Source: Desulfobacula sp.
GTDB taxonomy: Bacteria; Desulfobacterota; Desulfobacteria; Desulfobacterales; Desulfobacteraceae
Assembly (NCBI RefSeq): GCF_030145145.1
Contig: NZ_JAQYWD010000001.1
Location: 124,001-188,000 of the forward strand
Length of the DNA: 64,000 nt
Reading direction: 5' to 3'
Shown: piece by piece, positions 27,786 through 36,900 of the stretch
Layout: each line of letters begins with the position of its first letter
Numbering within the stretch: position 1 is the first letter of the stretch
The notes under the pieces: model-generated
What the model was told of the DNA's origin: nothing
The model's input: the letters and a program-made list of their open reading frames with translations, nothing else
Database searches by the model: none
Program-made: the position numbers and the translations under genes

Positions 27786-29165
27786 CTAAAAGTCGATACT
27801 GCCCGGGGTCCGGGGAAAGGGGATGACATCCCGGATATTGCTGATGCCGGTGAGCATCATTAAAAATCTCTCAAATCCCATGCCAAACCCTGAATGGGGG
27901 ACAGAGCCGAATCTCCTGGAATCCAGATACCACCAATACTTTTCCATGGGCAGGTTCATTTCCGCCATCCGATTTTTCAGGACCGCCAGTCGCTCTTCCC
28001 GCTGGCTGCCGCCAATCAGTTCCCCGATCTGGGGGACCAGAAGGTCCACGGCGGCAACGGTTTTGCCATCGTCATTCACGCGCATGTAAAAGGGTTTGAT
28101 TTCCTTTGGGTAATCAGTGAGAAAAACCGGTGTCTTGAAATATTCTTCGGCCAGGAACCGTTCATGTTCAGATTGCAGATCCGTGCCATAGTCCACCTTG
28201 AAATCAAATTTTTTGTTGGATTTTTGCAGGATATCAATGGCCTGGGTATAAGAAATCCTGGCAAATGGGGTATTCAAAAGGGTATCGATGCGCTTGGGCA
28301 GGGATTTGTCCACAAAGCTGGTAAAAAGCGCCATGTCTTCAGGGCATTCTTCCATGGCATGCCGGGTCAGATATTTCACCAGGGTTTCGCCATGATCCAT
28401 GCTTTCCTTTAAATCACAGAAGGCCATTTCCGGCTCCAGCATCCAGAACTCGGCCACGTGCCGGCTGGTGTTGGAATTTTCTGCCCTGAACGTGGGACCA
28501 AAGGTGTACACATCCCCCAGGGCCAGGGCAAACATTTCAGCCGACAATTGGCCGGAAACGGTGAGGTTGGATTCCTGACCAAAAAAATCCGCTGTAAAAT
28601 CCATTTTGCCCTGTTCTTTTACCGTTTTCGGATCAAGGCTGGTGACCCGGAACATCTCCCCGGCACCTTCACAGTCTGAGCCGGTAATCAGGGGAGCGGT
28701 CAGATACCTGAAGCCTTGTTCCTTGTAGAATTTATGAATGGCAAAGGCCATTTCCGATCGCAGTCGAAACCCGGCACCATACTTGTTTGTCCGGGGCCTT
28801 AAATGGGCAATGGTTCTTAAAAATTCATCGGAATGCCGTTTTTTCTGGAGCGGATAGGATTCCGGTGCCAGGCTGATGATGTCGATATCCGTGGCCGGGA
28901 CCTCCCATTTCTGACCTTTCCCCGGTGATGGTGAAAGGGGTCCCGTAACCGCCACAGAGGTGCCGGTGGTAATGGTTTGGATATCCGGGTAATTTGCCAG
29001 GTCATTCTGGGCAATGACCTGGATGTTTTTCAGGCAGGACCCGTCATTGATTTCCAGGAAACAAAATTCTTTGGAATCCCTTTTGGTCCTGACCCACCCT
29101 TTGATCAATACCGGTCCAGGGGTCTTTTCAAGGTTGAGCAGCACATTGATTTTTGTTCTTTCCAT
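27786..29165 (-). CDS. asnS: Asparaginyl-tRNA synthetase
   Basis: A 459-residue class IIb synthetase. An N-terminal OB anticodon-binding domain (VLIKGWVRTKRDSKEFCFLE) precedes the catalytic domain with motif 2 FGPTFRAENSNTSRHVAEFW and motif 3 GFGMGFERFLMM. The AENSNTSRH segment distinguishes AsnRS from AspRS. It charges tRNA-Asn directly, so the indirect transamidation route is not needed for Asn. A longer frame opens at 29180, but ATG 29165 is preceded by GCAGGA at suitable distance. First gene of the minus-strand run to hisHF. Confidence 0.96.
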   Translation of the reverse strand: MERTKINVLLNLEKTPGPVLIKGWVRTKRDSKEFCFLEINDGSCLKNIQVIAQNDLANYPDIQTITTGTSVAVTGPLSPSPGKGQKWEVPATDIDIISLAPESYPLQKKRHSDEFLRTIAHLRPRTNKYGAGFRLRSEMAFAIHKFYKEQGFRYLTAPLITGSDCEGAGEMFRVTSLDPKTVKEQGKMDFTADFFGQESNLTVSGQLSAEMFALALGDVYTFGPTFRAENSNTSRHVAEFWMLEPEMAFCDLKESMDHGETLVKYLTRHAMEECPEDMALFTSFVDKSLPKRIDTLLNTPFARISYTQAIDILQKSNKKFDFKVDYGTDLQSEHERFLAEEYFKTPVFLTDYPKEIKPFYMRVNDDGKTVAAVDLLVPQIGELIGGSQREERLAVLKNRMAEMNLPMEKYWWYLDSRRFGSVPHSGFGMGFERFLMMLTGISNIRDVIPFPRTPGSIDF

Positions 29166-29249
29166 TGCGTTATCCTGCAAAAAATAATATATTAAACAAT
29201 TTGACTACACCAATTACATAAAGGTTATTTTTTTATAAAATTCAGTATC

Positions 29250-31763
29250 ATGCATAAGAAAAATTATCAAGACATCCTTGCATTGGTTCAGACGCCGACT
29301 CGATATGTGGGCAATGAAATCAATACCGTTAAAAAAGATCTGTCCCAGGTGGCGTTAACATTTGCCCTGGTATTCCCGGACCTATATGAAATCGGCACCT
29401 CCCATTTCGGGCTGCAGATTCTCTATTCCATTTTAAACCGCCAGGAAAATATTGCAGCAGAACGGTTTTTTACGCCGGCCCCGGATATGGAGGCCTGTTT
29501 GCGGGAAAAAAACATTCCCTGCCTTTCCATGGAATCCCAAAAAGACCTGAAAAGTTTTGATATCATCGGCATCAGCCTTCTTTACGAGCTGAACTTTACC
29601 AATATTTTAACCCTGTTGAGCCTGTCGCAGATTCCCTTTTATGCCCGGGACCGGGACGAGCTGTTTCCCCTGGTTATTGGCGGCGGCCCCTGTGCCTTTA
29701 ACCCCGAACCCCTGGCCGACTTTTTTGATGCGTTTGTGATCGGGGATGGTGAGCAGGTGGTGATTGAAATTTCAGACCAGGTTATTGCGTTTAAACAACA
29801 GGGGGATGGTCAAAAGAAAACCCTGCTCAGGCTTTTGTCAAAAATTGACGGGGTGTATGTACCGGCATTTTTCAGCCCCGCTTATGATGACCGGGGTATC
29901 CAGACCTTGACCCCCCTGTTTGAAGACTACCAGCGCGTCAAGCGCGCATTTTTACCCAGCCTTACCACGGATACCTTCCCCCTGTCGCCCATTGTTCCCT
30001 TTGGCAAACCGGTTCATGACCGGCTGCGGCTGGAGATTGCCCGGGGGTGTTCCCGGGGGTGCCGTTTCTGTCAGGCCGGCATGATATACCGACCGGTCAG
30101 GGAACGATCATTGGAAGACCTCATCGCCATCACCCGGGAATCATTAACCACAACCGGGTATTCCGAGCTCTCTTTGTTGTCCCTGAGCACAGGCGATTAT
30201 TCGAACCTGTCGACATTGATGGACCGCCTGCTGGCGCTGGGCCAGGGACATTGCACCGCCATTTCTCTTCCCTCCATACGGGCGGAAAAATTGACGCCCC
30301 AATTAATGAAGATCATCAAAAAAGTCAGGAAAACCGGGTTTACCATTGCCCCGGAAGCCGGCTCTCAACGATTGAGAGACATGATCAATAAAAACCTGAC
30401 AGAAGAGAGCATTGCCGCCACAGTGGAAAATGCATTTGACCTGGGTTGGAAAAAAATAAAGCTCTATTTCATGATGGGGCTTCCCTTTGAAACCCCGGCG
30501 GATATTGAGGCCATTTGTACCCTTTCAAAACGATTGGCATCTGCCTATGCCCGGGGCAAAAAAACCATTAATATCAGCGCAACCGGTTTTATTCCCAAAG
30601 CCCACACCCCGTTTCAACGGTGTGCCCAGATAACCCTTGAGGAGAGCCGGGAAAAATTGCAATATCTGAAAACTCACCTTCGGCATCCCCGGTTGAATCT
30701 CAAATGGCAAAGCCCGGAGATGAGCCTGATGGAAGGTGTTTTCGCCCGGGGGGACCGCAAATTGTCCCGGCTCCTGGTTTCGGCGTTTGAACGGGGGTGT
30801 CGCCTGGACGGGTGGACGGAGAAATTTAACTTTCCGTTGTGGCAGGCGGCCATGGAAGCCACAGGGATTGATCCTGCCTTTTATACCTCGCGTCATCGCA
30901 GTGATGACGAGGCGCTTCCCTGGGATATCATTGATTCAGGGGTGACTCCGGAATTTTTTAAAAAAGAATTTGAAAACGCCAAAGACGCCGCCCTTACGCC
31001 TGACTGCCGGGAGAACGACTGTACCGGATGCGGTGTGTGTGATTTTAAACAAATAAAGCCAATGCTGAATGACACCCTTGCGGACGTGACAACAGCAGAC
31101 CCGCCCCTTGCGGATGCCCTGAAGACATTGCCGGATGATGCCTTTAAAAAATATGACCTCTCATTTTCAAAGCTGGGTGTTGCTCAATTTTTTGGCCACC
31201 TTGAACTGGCCACCATTGTTGAGCGGGCTGTGAAAAGAGCTGGGTTAAGGGCAAAATATTCCCAGGGATTCAATCCGTCCATGCGCCTTTCCTTTGAAAG
31301 TGCCCTGCCGGTGGGAATGGAAAGTGAAGAAGAACATCTGTTTATCTACCTGGAAAAAACCATGGCGCCTGAAACCATTGTTGATGCCATGAACAGGGCT
31401 CTTCCCCAGGGCCTTTTCATCACAGGGTGCAACCCCTTCAGCAAATTTCAGCGAAGAAATGACCTGACCGCCTATTACACGATCCGGTTGACAAAGGGGT
31501 GTTTTGAACCGGAAATGGTGAATTCGTTTTTGAAGTTATCAACGTTCCTGGTTGAAGACCGGAGTAAAAAGGGAAAAATACGCACAACAGATTTGCGAAA
31601 ATCCGTTGAAAAAATATCTTTTGTTGATGTACAAACCATTGAAATGGTTTTAAAAAAATATAATGAAAGAACCATACGGCCCTTAGAAATATTGACAGCC
31701 TGTTTTAAGCTGGATGAAGATGTCATAAAAAAAGCCAAAATAAAAAAGAGAAAACAAGGATGA
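29250..31763 (+). CDS. Two-domain radical-SAM protein (B12-binding-like TIGR03960 plus DUF2344)
   Basis: An 837-residue fusion. The N-terminal part has a B12-binding-like fold followed by a radical-SAM core with CSRGCRFCQAG. The C-terminal part, from about residue 635 (KYDLSFSKLGVAQFFGHLEL), matches the DUF2344 domain often encoded separately. The two units are found fused or adjacent just upstream of rng in many bacteria, as here (4-bp ATGA overlap), suggesting a conserved but unassigned RNA-related role. A four-cysteine segment CRENDCTGCGVC lies at the junction. No strong ribosome binding site is seen at the start. Confidence 0.88.
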   Translation: MHKKNYQDILALVQTPTRYVGNEINTVKKDLSQVALTFALVFPDLYEIGTSHFGLQILYSILNRQENIAAERFFTPAPDMEACLREKNIPCLSMESQKDLKSFDIIGISLLYELNFTNILTLLSLSQIPFYARDRDELFPLVIGGGPCAFNPEPLADFFDAFVIGDGEQVVIEISDQVIAFKQQGDGQKKTLLRLLSKIDGVYVPAFFSPAYDDRGIQTLTPLFEDYQRVKRAFLPSLTTDTFPLSPIVPFGKPVHDRLRLEIARGCSRGCRFCQAGMIYRPVRERSLEDLIAITRESLTTTGYSELSLLSLSTGDYSNLSTLMDRLLALGQGHCTAISLPSIRAEKLTPQLMKIIKKVRKTGFTIAPEAGSQRLRDMINKNLTEESIAATVENAFDLGWKKIKLYFMMGLPFETPADIEAICTLSKRLASAYARGKKTINISATGFIPKAHTPFQRCAQITLEESREKLQYLKTHLRHPRLNLKWQSPEMSLMEGVFARGDRKLSRLLVSAFERGCRLDGWTEKFNFPLWQAAMEATGIDPAFYTSRHRSDDEALPWDIIDSGVTPEFFKKEFENAKDAALTPDCRENDCTGCGVCDFKQIKPMLNDTLADVTTADPPLADALKTLPDDAFKKYDLSFSKLGVAQFFGHLELATIVERAVKRAGLRAKYSQGFNPSMRLSFESALPVGMESEEEHLFIYLEKTMAPETIVDAMNRALPQGLFITGCNPFSKFQRRNDLTAYYTIRLTKGCFEPEMVNSFLKLSTFLVEDRSKKGKIRTTDLRKSVEKISFVDVQTIEMVLKKYNERTIRPLEILTACFKLDEDVIKKAKIKKRKQG

Positions 31764-31768
31764 CCCCC

Positions 31769-33340
31769 ATGTTAAAAGAGCTTGTTGTGAATGCAGCGCC
31801 CCATGAAACACGCGTAGCACTTCTTGAAAATGGCACCATTGTAGAGGTTTTCATAGAACGGGAAGATGAAACATCCATTGCCGGAAATATTTATAACGGA
31901 CGGGTGCAACGGGTTCTTCCGGGAATGCAGGCGGCATTCGTTGATATTGGGTTTGATCAGGCGGCGTTCATCTATGTGGATGATGTGCTGGATACCGCCA
32001 GTCATAAAACGTTTCAAAAATTTGAACAGGATGGGTATGGGGACACAGATACCGAATCGGCTGAACAGGAGAGTGAAGAAACGAACAGAACAGACAATCA
32101 CGCGTCATGGAAAGCAGCCTTAAATCCGGAGTGCAATATTGAAGACCTGCTGACGGAAGGCCAGGAGATCATGGTTCAGGTGGCAAAATCCTCCATTGGC
32201 ACCAAAGGTCCCAGGGTCACCACCCACATTTCCCTGGCAGGCCGGTATATGGTATTGATGCCCACTGTTGATCATATCGGTATCTCAAAAAGAATTGAAA
32301 AAGACGCTGAAAGAACCCGGTTAAAAGAGCTGTTACTCTCTATCCGGGAAAATAATTTTGGGTATATCTTCAGAACCCAGGCAGAGGGCATTGATGAAGC
32401 AACCATCAAAAAAGAGATCGATTTTTTAGGCAAAACCTGGGAGGCCATTTTGACAAAGCGCAAGACCGCCTCTGCCCCGTCTCTTGTCTATAAAGATCTT
32501 ACGGTAACGTTCCGGGCGGTCAGGGATCTTTTGGCCAATGAGGCGGATAAGCTGATCATTGATTCAAAAGAAGATTATGAAAATGTCCAGAATTTTTTAA
32601 ATAAACTGATGCCGGATGTGAAATTATCGGTGGAGCTGTACCAGGGAAAAGAATCGATTTTCGATGCCTTTAATATTGAAGGGGATGTGGCCCGGGCGTT
32701 AAAAAGGAAAGTGTGGCTCAAATCCGGTGGATATATTGTGATTGATCAAACCGAAGCCCTGGTGGCCATAGATGTGAATACCGGTCGATATGTGGGAAAG
32801 CATAATTTTGATGAGACCATCCTTAAAACAAACCTTGAGGCCGTCAAAGAGATTGCCTATCAGATACGGCTCCGGAATATCGGCGGGATCATTATCATTG
32901 ATTTTATTGACATGAAAAAAGAACAGCACAAAGAAAAAGTCATGGCCCATATGAACGAAGCCATGAAAAAGGATAAGAGCCAGACCAATGTGCTGCCGTT
33001 AACCGAGCTTGGCCTTGTGCAGATGACCCGGAAAAGAATTCGGCGAAACCTGACCCGAACCCTTTGTGAACCCTGCTTTTATTGTAATGGCGATGGCCAT
33101 CTCTTGTCGGGAAAATCCATATGCCATAAAATTTATCGGGATCTTGTCACAGAAGCCGGTGATATCATGGGCAATCGATTTACCGTAAAAGTGCACCCTG
33201 AAATTGCCCAATTGCTCCACGGAGGGGAAAAACATCTGATTTCATCCCTGGAAAAACAATTTTCAAAACCCATTGCCATATACCCGGAACCCCATTACCA
33301 CATAGAGGAATACCATATCTTCGAGTCTCTGATAAAATAA
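31769..33340 (+). CDS. rng: Ribonuclease E/G family endoribonuclease
   Basis: About 523 residues, the RNase G length without the RNase E scaffold tail. An N-terminal S1 domain (NIYNGRVQRVLPGMQAAFVDIG) is interrupted by an acidic, low-complexity insertion (about 75-115). The catalytic domain has AIDVNTGRY and IIDFIDMK, whose aspartates bind Mg, and the zinc link CEPCFYC. It cuts 16S rRNA precursor and mRNA 5' ends. An ATG at 31760 overlaps the previous stop, but ATG 31769 has AAGGA at 31756-31760 and gives the usual MLKELVVN start. Confidence 0.93.
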   Translation: MLKELVVNAAPHETRVALLENGTIVEVFIEREDETSIAGNIYNGRVQRVLPGMQAAFVDIGFDQAAFIYVDDVLDTASHKTFQKFEQDGYGDTDTESAEQESEETNRTDNHASWKAALNPECNIEDLLTEGQEIMVQVAKSSIGTKGPRVTTHISLAGRYMVLMPTVDHIGISKRIEKDAERTRLKELLLSIRENNFGYIFRTQAEGIDEATIKKEIDFLGKTWEAILTKRKTASAPSLVYKDLTVTFRAVRDLLANEADKLIIDSKEDYENVQNFLNKLMPDVKLSVELYQGKESIFDAFNIEGDVARALKRKVWLKSGGYIVIDQTEALVAIDVNTGRYVGKHNFDETILKTNLEAVKEIAYQIRLRNIGGIIIIDFIDMKKEQHKEKVMAHMNEAMKKDKSQTNVLPLTELGLVQMTRKRIRRNLTRTLCEPCFYCNGDGHLLSGKSICHKIYRDLVTEAGDIMGNRFTVKVHPEIAQLLHGGEKHLISSLEKQFSKPIAIYPEPHYHIEEYHIFESLIK

Positions 33341-33371
33341 CGGATAGGATAAAATTGAATCAGGATCATTC

Positions 33372-33400
33372 TTGACAATTTTAAAAAAAAACGTTAAGGT
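33372..33400 (+). promoter_or_regulatory. Predicted promoter for rpmH-rnpA operon
   Basis: TTGACA at 33372-33377, a 17-bp spacer and a weak TAAGGT at 33395-33400, about 70 bp before rpmH in the 129-bp gap after rng. Confidence 0.45.
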
Positions 33401-33469
33401 CTTGTGTTTATGGTGGTTTGTAACAATAACGTTTAAACTATGGAATTTATGAGTAAGGATTGTTGATTT

Positions 33470-33604
33470 ATGAAACGAACATTTCAACCCAGTAACAGGA
33501 AAAGAACCAGAAAGCACGGATTTCTTAAAAGAATGGCCACAACCGGTGGCAGACGGATCATTAACGCCAGAAGGGCAAAGGGAAGAAAAAAACTTACCGT
33601 TTAA
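33470..33604 (+). CDS. rpmH: 50S ribosomal protein L34
   Basis: A 44-residue, very basic protein starting [18 protein letters not shown] and ending [11 protein letters not shown], a full-length, typical L34. It sits in the large ribosomal subunit. AAGGAT at 33455-33460 serves as ribosome binding site. First gene of the widely conserved rpmH-rnpA-yidD-yidC-jag-mnmE block. Confidence 0.98.
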   Translation: MKRTFQPSNRKRTRKHGFLKRMATTGGRRIINARRAKGRKKLTV

Positions 33605-33616
33605 TAAAGGGATTTA

Positions 33617-33964
33617 TTGAGTAATTTTTGTTTGCCAAAAAAGGTTAGGCTCCTGAAAAGAGCTCAATTTTTAACACTTTCGAAACAAGGGAAAAAAGTA
33701 CATACAGCTTGCTTTTTAGCAATTGTAGGTAACGGAACAGCTCTAAACAATCGAATTGGCATTACAGTATCAAAAAAAGTAGGAAATGCAGTCGAGCGTA
33801 ACAGGATAAAAAGAATTATTAGAGAATATTTCAGACACAATAAAGAAAATATTTCAGGACCAAATGATATCAGCATTATTGCAAAGAAAGGTCTGACTAC
33901 GCTACCCAACAGGCAGATTATTGAGAAGCTTGATAAACTTTTTACAAAAATAGCAGCCGTGTAA
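33617..33964 (+). CDS. rnpA: Ribonuclease P protein component
   Basis: A 115-residue basic protein. RIGITVSKKVGNAVERNRIKRIIREYF is the RNase P protein signature (RNR motif). It helps the catalytic RNase P RNA trim tRNA 5' leaders. The start is a TTG with AAAGGGA at 33606-33612, somewhat close (4 bases); no ATG gives the conserved N terminus. It lies 12 bp after rpmH. Confidence 0.96.
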   Translation: MSNFCLPKKVRLLKRAQFLTLSKQGKKVHTACFLAIVGNGTALNNRIGITVSKKVGNAVERNRIKRIIREYFRHNKENISGPNDISIIAKKGLTTLPNRQIIEKLDKLFTKIAAV

Positions 33965-33967
33965 CCA

Positions 33968-34177
33968 ATGAAAACGCTATTGTTAATAGGTATTAAATCT
34001 TATCAATATTTTATATCCCCTCTAACAGGGCGGAATTGTCGTTATTATCCGACCTGTTCGGCATATGCCCTTGAGGCGGTTGAAAAATACGGCAGCCTTA
34101 AAGGCACTACTCTTGCCGTAAAAAGAGTGCTGCGTTGTCATCCATTCCATGCAGGAGGATTTGATCCGGTCCCATAA
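33968..34177 (+). CDS. yidD: Membrane protein insertion efficiency factor YidD
   Basis: A 69-residue protein with the family core [21 protein letters not shown] and the tail [14 protein letters not shown]. YidD is an inner-membrane-associated helper of YidC-dependent insertion. It begins 3 bp after the rnpA stop and precedes yidC, the conserved order. Confidence 0.95.
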   Translation: MKTLLLIGIKSYQYFISPLTGRNCRYYPTCSAYALEAVEKYGSLKGTTLAVKRVLRCHPFHAGGFDPVP

Positions 34178-34257
34178 TTTATCCAAATGCCAGACTGTTT
34201 TTCCCTTCTATTTAAAGTGAAGTGCCGTCACAACTTATTTAAGGTTTAGGAGAGAAA

Positions 34258-35940
34258 ATGGATGAACAAAAACGATTAATATTAGCTGTCGTGCTTTCTG
34301 TGGTAGTCCTTGTGGGGTATCAAACATTTTTTGTAAAGCCGCCGGATCCCAATAGTCTTCCCCAGGAAGTTCAAACCCGGAAATCAGATCAGCAAAAGGT
34401 TCAGGACGTTACGCCAAATGTGTCTGATTATCAAACCCAGCCAGGTGTCGTGCCTGAAGCGGTTACCCCCCGGAAAAAAGTGTATCGAACCATCTTGGTC
34501 ACCACCCCGTTGTACCAGATTGCCATTTCCGAAGATGGCGCTGCTGTTAAAAGTTTTGAACTTAAAAATTATAAAGAAACAAACAAAAAAGACTCCCCGT
34601 TAAAACAATTGGTGCCGGAGCAGCTGGTATCCGGAACCTTGCTTCTTGACCTGGAAGGGCAATCCCTTCCCGGGTTAAAAAATGCCGTCTATACAGCCAA
34701 CACCGAATCCATTGAAACCTCAGTTTTCCAGGGTGAGAAAACCATTGAATTTGTCTTTGCCTCCCCCCAGGGAATGGTGGTGAAAAAAAGGTTCACCTTT
34801 AAGGCTGACTCCTATCTGATTGATTGTGATATCGTTTTTCAAAATGGATCTGACCAGCCGTTCAATGATTCTCTCATGATCACCGCAACAGGGTTCTTTG
34901 ATGAAGAAACCAAAAAGCAATCCAGATTTGCATTTGTTGGGCCCATGGCTTTTATTGACGATAAATTTAATGACATTGATCCGGATGACATTGAAGATCA
35001 GGACACCTTTCATGGAAAAATAGGGTGGACCGGGTATACGGAACAGTATTTTATGACGGTGGTCAAGCCCGAAAAAGAACCGGATGGGAAGGCGGTTGAG
35101 GATAAATTAAAGCTGTCCTTTGCCAATGACCGGGTCGGCGCCAGTTATGTCCGGAAAATGGATCGACTGGATCCGGGAAAACAGGGAAATTATGCCTTTA
35201 CGTATTATATGGGCCCGAAAAGTCAACAAGTGCTGGGTCAATATGACAATACCCTTAAAGATGCCATTAATTTCGGATTTTTTAATGTGATCGCCAAGCC
35301 GCTGCTGATCACCATGAATATGATTCACCGGGTGATTCCCAACTATGGCGTGGCCATTATTCTGCTGACCATTTTAATTAAATTGATTTTCTGGCCCCTG
35401 GGGTCCAAAAGTTATAAATCAATGAACGAGATGAAAAAAGTTCAGCCGTTGATGATGGAAATTCGGGAAAAATATAAAAATGACAAACAACGGATGAACC
35501 AGGAAGTCATGGGGCTTTACAAAACGTATAAAGTCAACCCGGCAAGTGGTTGCCTGCCCTTGCTGGTTCAAATGCCGATTTTCTTCGCCCTTTACAGGAT
35601 GCTCTACCAGGCCATTGAATTGCGGCATGCCCCCTTTGTCGGATGGATATCTGATTTATCTGCCCCGGACAGGCTGTTTGAGTTAAATTTTTCAATCCCA
35701 ATGATGCAGGAACCCTATGGTATCCCCATGTTGACACTGTTAATGGGGGCCTCTTTTTTGTTACAGCAGAAAATGACGCCAACTGCAGGGGATCCCATGC
35801 AGGCGAAAATGATGATGTTGATGCCGATATTTATGACCGTGTTATTTATCAATTTTCCCGCAGGATTGGTTCTGTATATGTTTGTGAACAATATCATATC
35901 CATGGGACAGCAGTATTATATTCAAAAGAAATTATCGTAA
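34258..35940 (+). CDS. yidC: Membrane protein insertase YidC
   Basis: A 560-residue Gram-negative-type YidC: an N-terminal span (about 7-25), a large periplasmic P1 domain (about 60-330), then the five-helix insertase core (from about 345) with PLGSKSYKSMNEMKKVQPLM and the GCLPLLVQMPIFFALYRML helix. It inserts and folds inner-membrane proteins with or without SecYEG. TAGGAGAG precedes the ATG. Confidence 0.97.
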   Translation: MDEQKRLILAVVLSVVVLVGYQTFFVKPPDPNSLPQEVQTRKSDQQKVQDVTPNVSDYQTQPGVVPEAVTPRKKVYRTILVTTPLYQIAISEDGAAVKSFELKNYKETNKKDSPLKQLVPEQLVSGTLLLDLEGQSLPGLKNAVYTANTESIETSVFQGEKTIEFVFASPQGMVVKKRFTFKADSYLIDCDIVFQNGSDQPFNDSLMITATGFFDEETKKQSRFAFVGPMAFIDDKFNDIDPDDIEDQDTFHGKIGWTGYTEQYFMTVVKPEKEPDGKAVEDKLKLSFANDRVGASYVRKMDRLDPGKQGNYAFTYYMGPKSQQVLGQYDNTLKDAINFGFFNVIAKPLLITMNMIHRVIPNYGVAIILLTILIKLIFWPLGSKSYKSMNEMKKVQPLMMEIREKYKNDKQRMNQEVMGLYKTYKVNPASGCLPLLVQMPIFFALYRMLYQAIELRHAPFVGWISDLSAPDRLFELNFSIPMMQEPYGIPMLTLLMGASFLLQQKMTPTAGDPMQAKMMMLMPIFMTVLFINFPAGLVLYMFVNNIISMGQQYYIQKKLS

Positions 35941-35952
35941 GCAGGAGGTAAC

Positions 35953-36894
35953 ATGACACACACCCAGGAATTCAGAGGGAAAGATTTAGATCTTGCCATA
36001 AAAAATGCCTGTGCAGAATTAATGCTTTCCAAGAAAGAATTAAAATATAATGTGATTTCAGAAGGTTCTTCAGGTATCTTTGGCATTGTCGGCAGAAAAG
36101 ATGCCAGAATTCGCGTTGTCCTTCCGGTTAAAGATACAGACACCTCCGCAGAAAAGGAGATGGAGGGGATCAGATCCTTTGTGGATGAAGCCTTTGGTGA
36201 AGATACCCGCCTCGAAGGAACCGAAGCAAAGGTCACTGAAGTTGAAACCGTGGCAGCTGAAAAGGCTGAAGTTGAGACGGCTGAAGTTGAGGTCACCCCG
36301 GGGGGTGATATGGCACCTGAGGTCACTGACTCCGGCACCCCTGAACATGAAGAACCCTTGAAGAAAGAATCCCCGTCCTATGAAACCCCCGAGCCGGTGG
36401 ATGTGTCTGAAGCGTCCATTGCCATCGGCATTGAGGCGTTACAGAAAATGGCGGACTTGATAACCGATGATGCCACGGTAAGTGCGGTGACCGAGCAGGA
36501 CAGACTGACCTTGAGGATCGAAGGTGGAAATGCGGGTATCCTGATCGGCAGAAAGGGGCAGACGCTGGATGCCATGCAGTTTCTTACCGACAAAATCATC
36601 AATCGGAAGAGTGATGCCAGGGTCAGGGTCAAGGTGGATATCGAAGGCTACATGGAAACCCGTAAATCCAATCTTCGGCACCTGGCGTATAAAATGGCGG
36701 ACAAGGCCAAAAAGACGGGCCGCCCCGCCACCATCAACCAGATGAGCGCCCAGGACCGACGGATCGTTCATCTGGCCTTAAAAGATGATACCAATGTCAG
36801 GACCCAGAGCATGGGGGATGGGTATTATCGGCGGCTTGTGATCTTTCCCAAAAAGAAAAATACGTTCAGAGGAAAAAGACGGCTCAAAAGATAA
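35953..36894 (+). CDS. jag: Jag/KhpB RNA-binding protein
   Basis: A 313-residue protein. An N-terminal Jag domain (about 1-55, GKDLDLAIKNACAEL), a long acidic Val/Glu/Ala-rich linker (about 60-145), a KH domain (about 150-225; LIGRKGQTLDAMQFL) and a C-terminal R3H domain (RRIVHLALKDDTNVRTQSMG). It binds RNA and in other bacteria affects cell elongation and division. AGGAGG just before the ATG is a strong ribosome binding site. Confidence 0.92.
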   Translation: MTHTQEFRGKDLDLAIKNACAELMLSKKELKYNVISEGSSGIFGIVGRKDARIRVVLPVKDTDTSAEKEMEGIRSFVDEAFGEDTRLEGTEAKVTEVETVAAEKAEVETAEVEVTPGGDMAPEVTDSGTPEHEEPLKKESPSYETPEPVDVSEASIAIGIEALQKMADLITDDATVSAVTEQDRLTLRIEGGNAGILIGRKGQTLDAMQFLTDKIINRKSDARVRVKVDIEGYMETRKSNLRHLAYKMADKAKKTGRPATINQMSAQDRRIVHLALKDDTNVRTQSMGDGYYRRLVIFPKKKNTFRGKRRLKR

Positions 36895-36900
36895 GTCATC

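Noticed and set aside
33341-33469. A replication origin next to rpmH
   Set aside because: No dnaA gene and no cluster of DnaA boxes (TTATCCACA-like) could be seen in the 129-bp gap.
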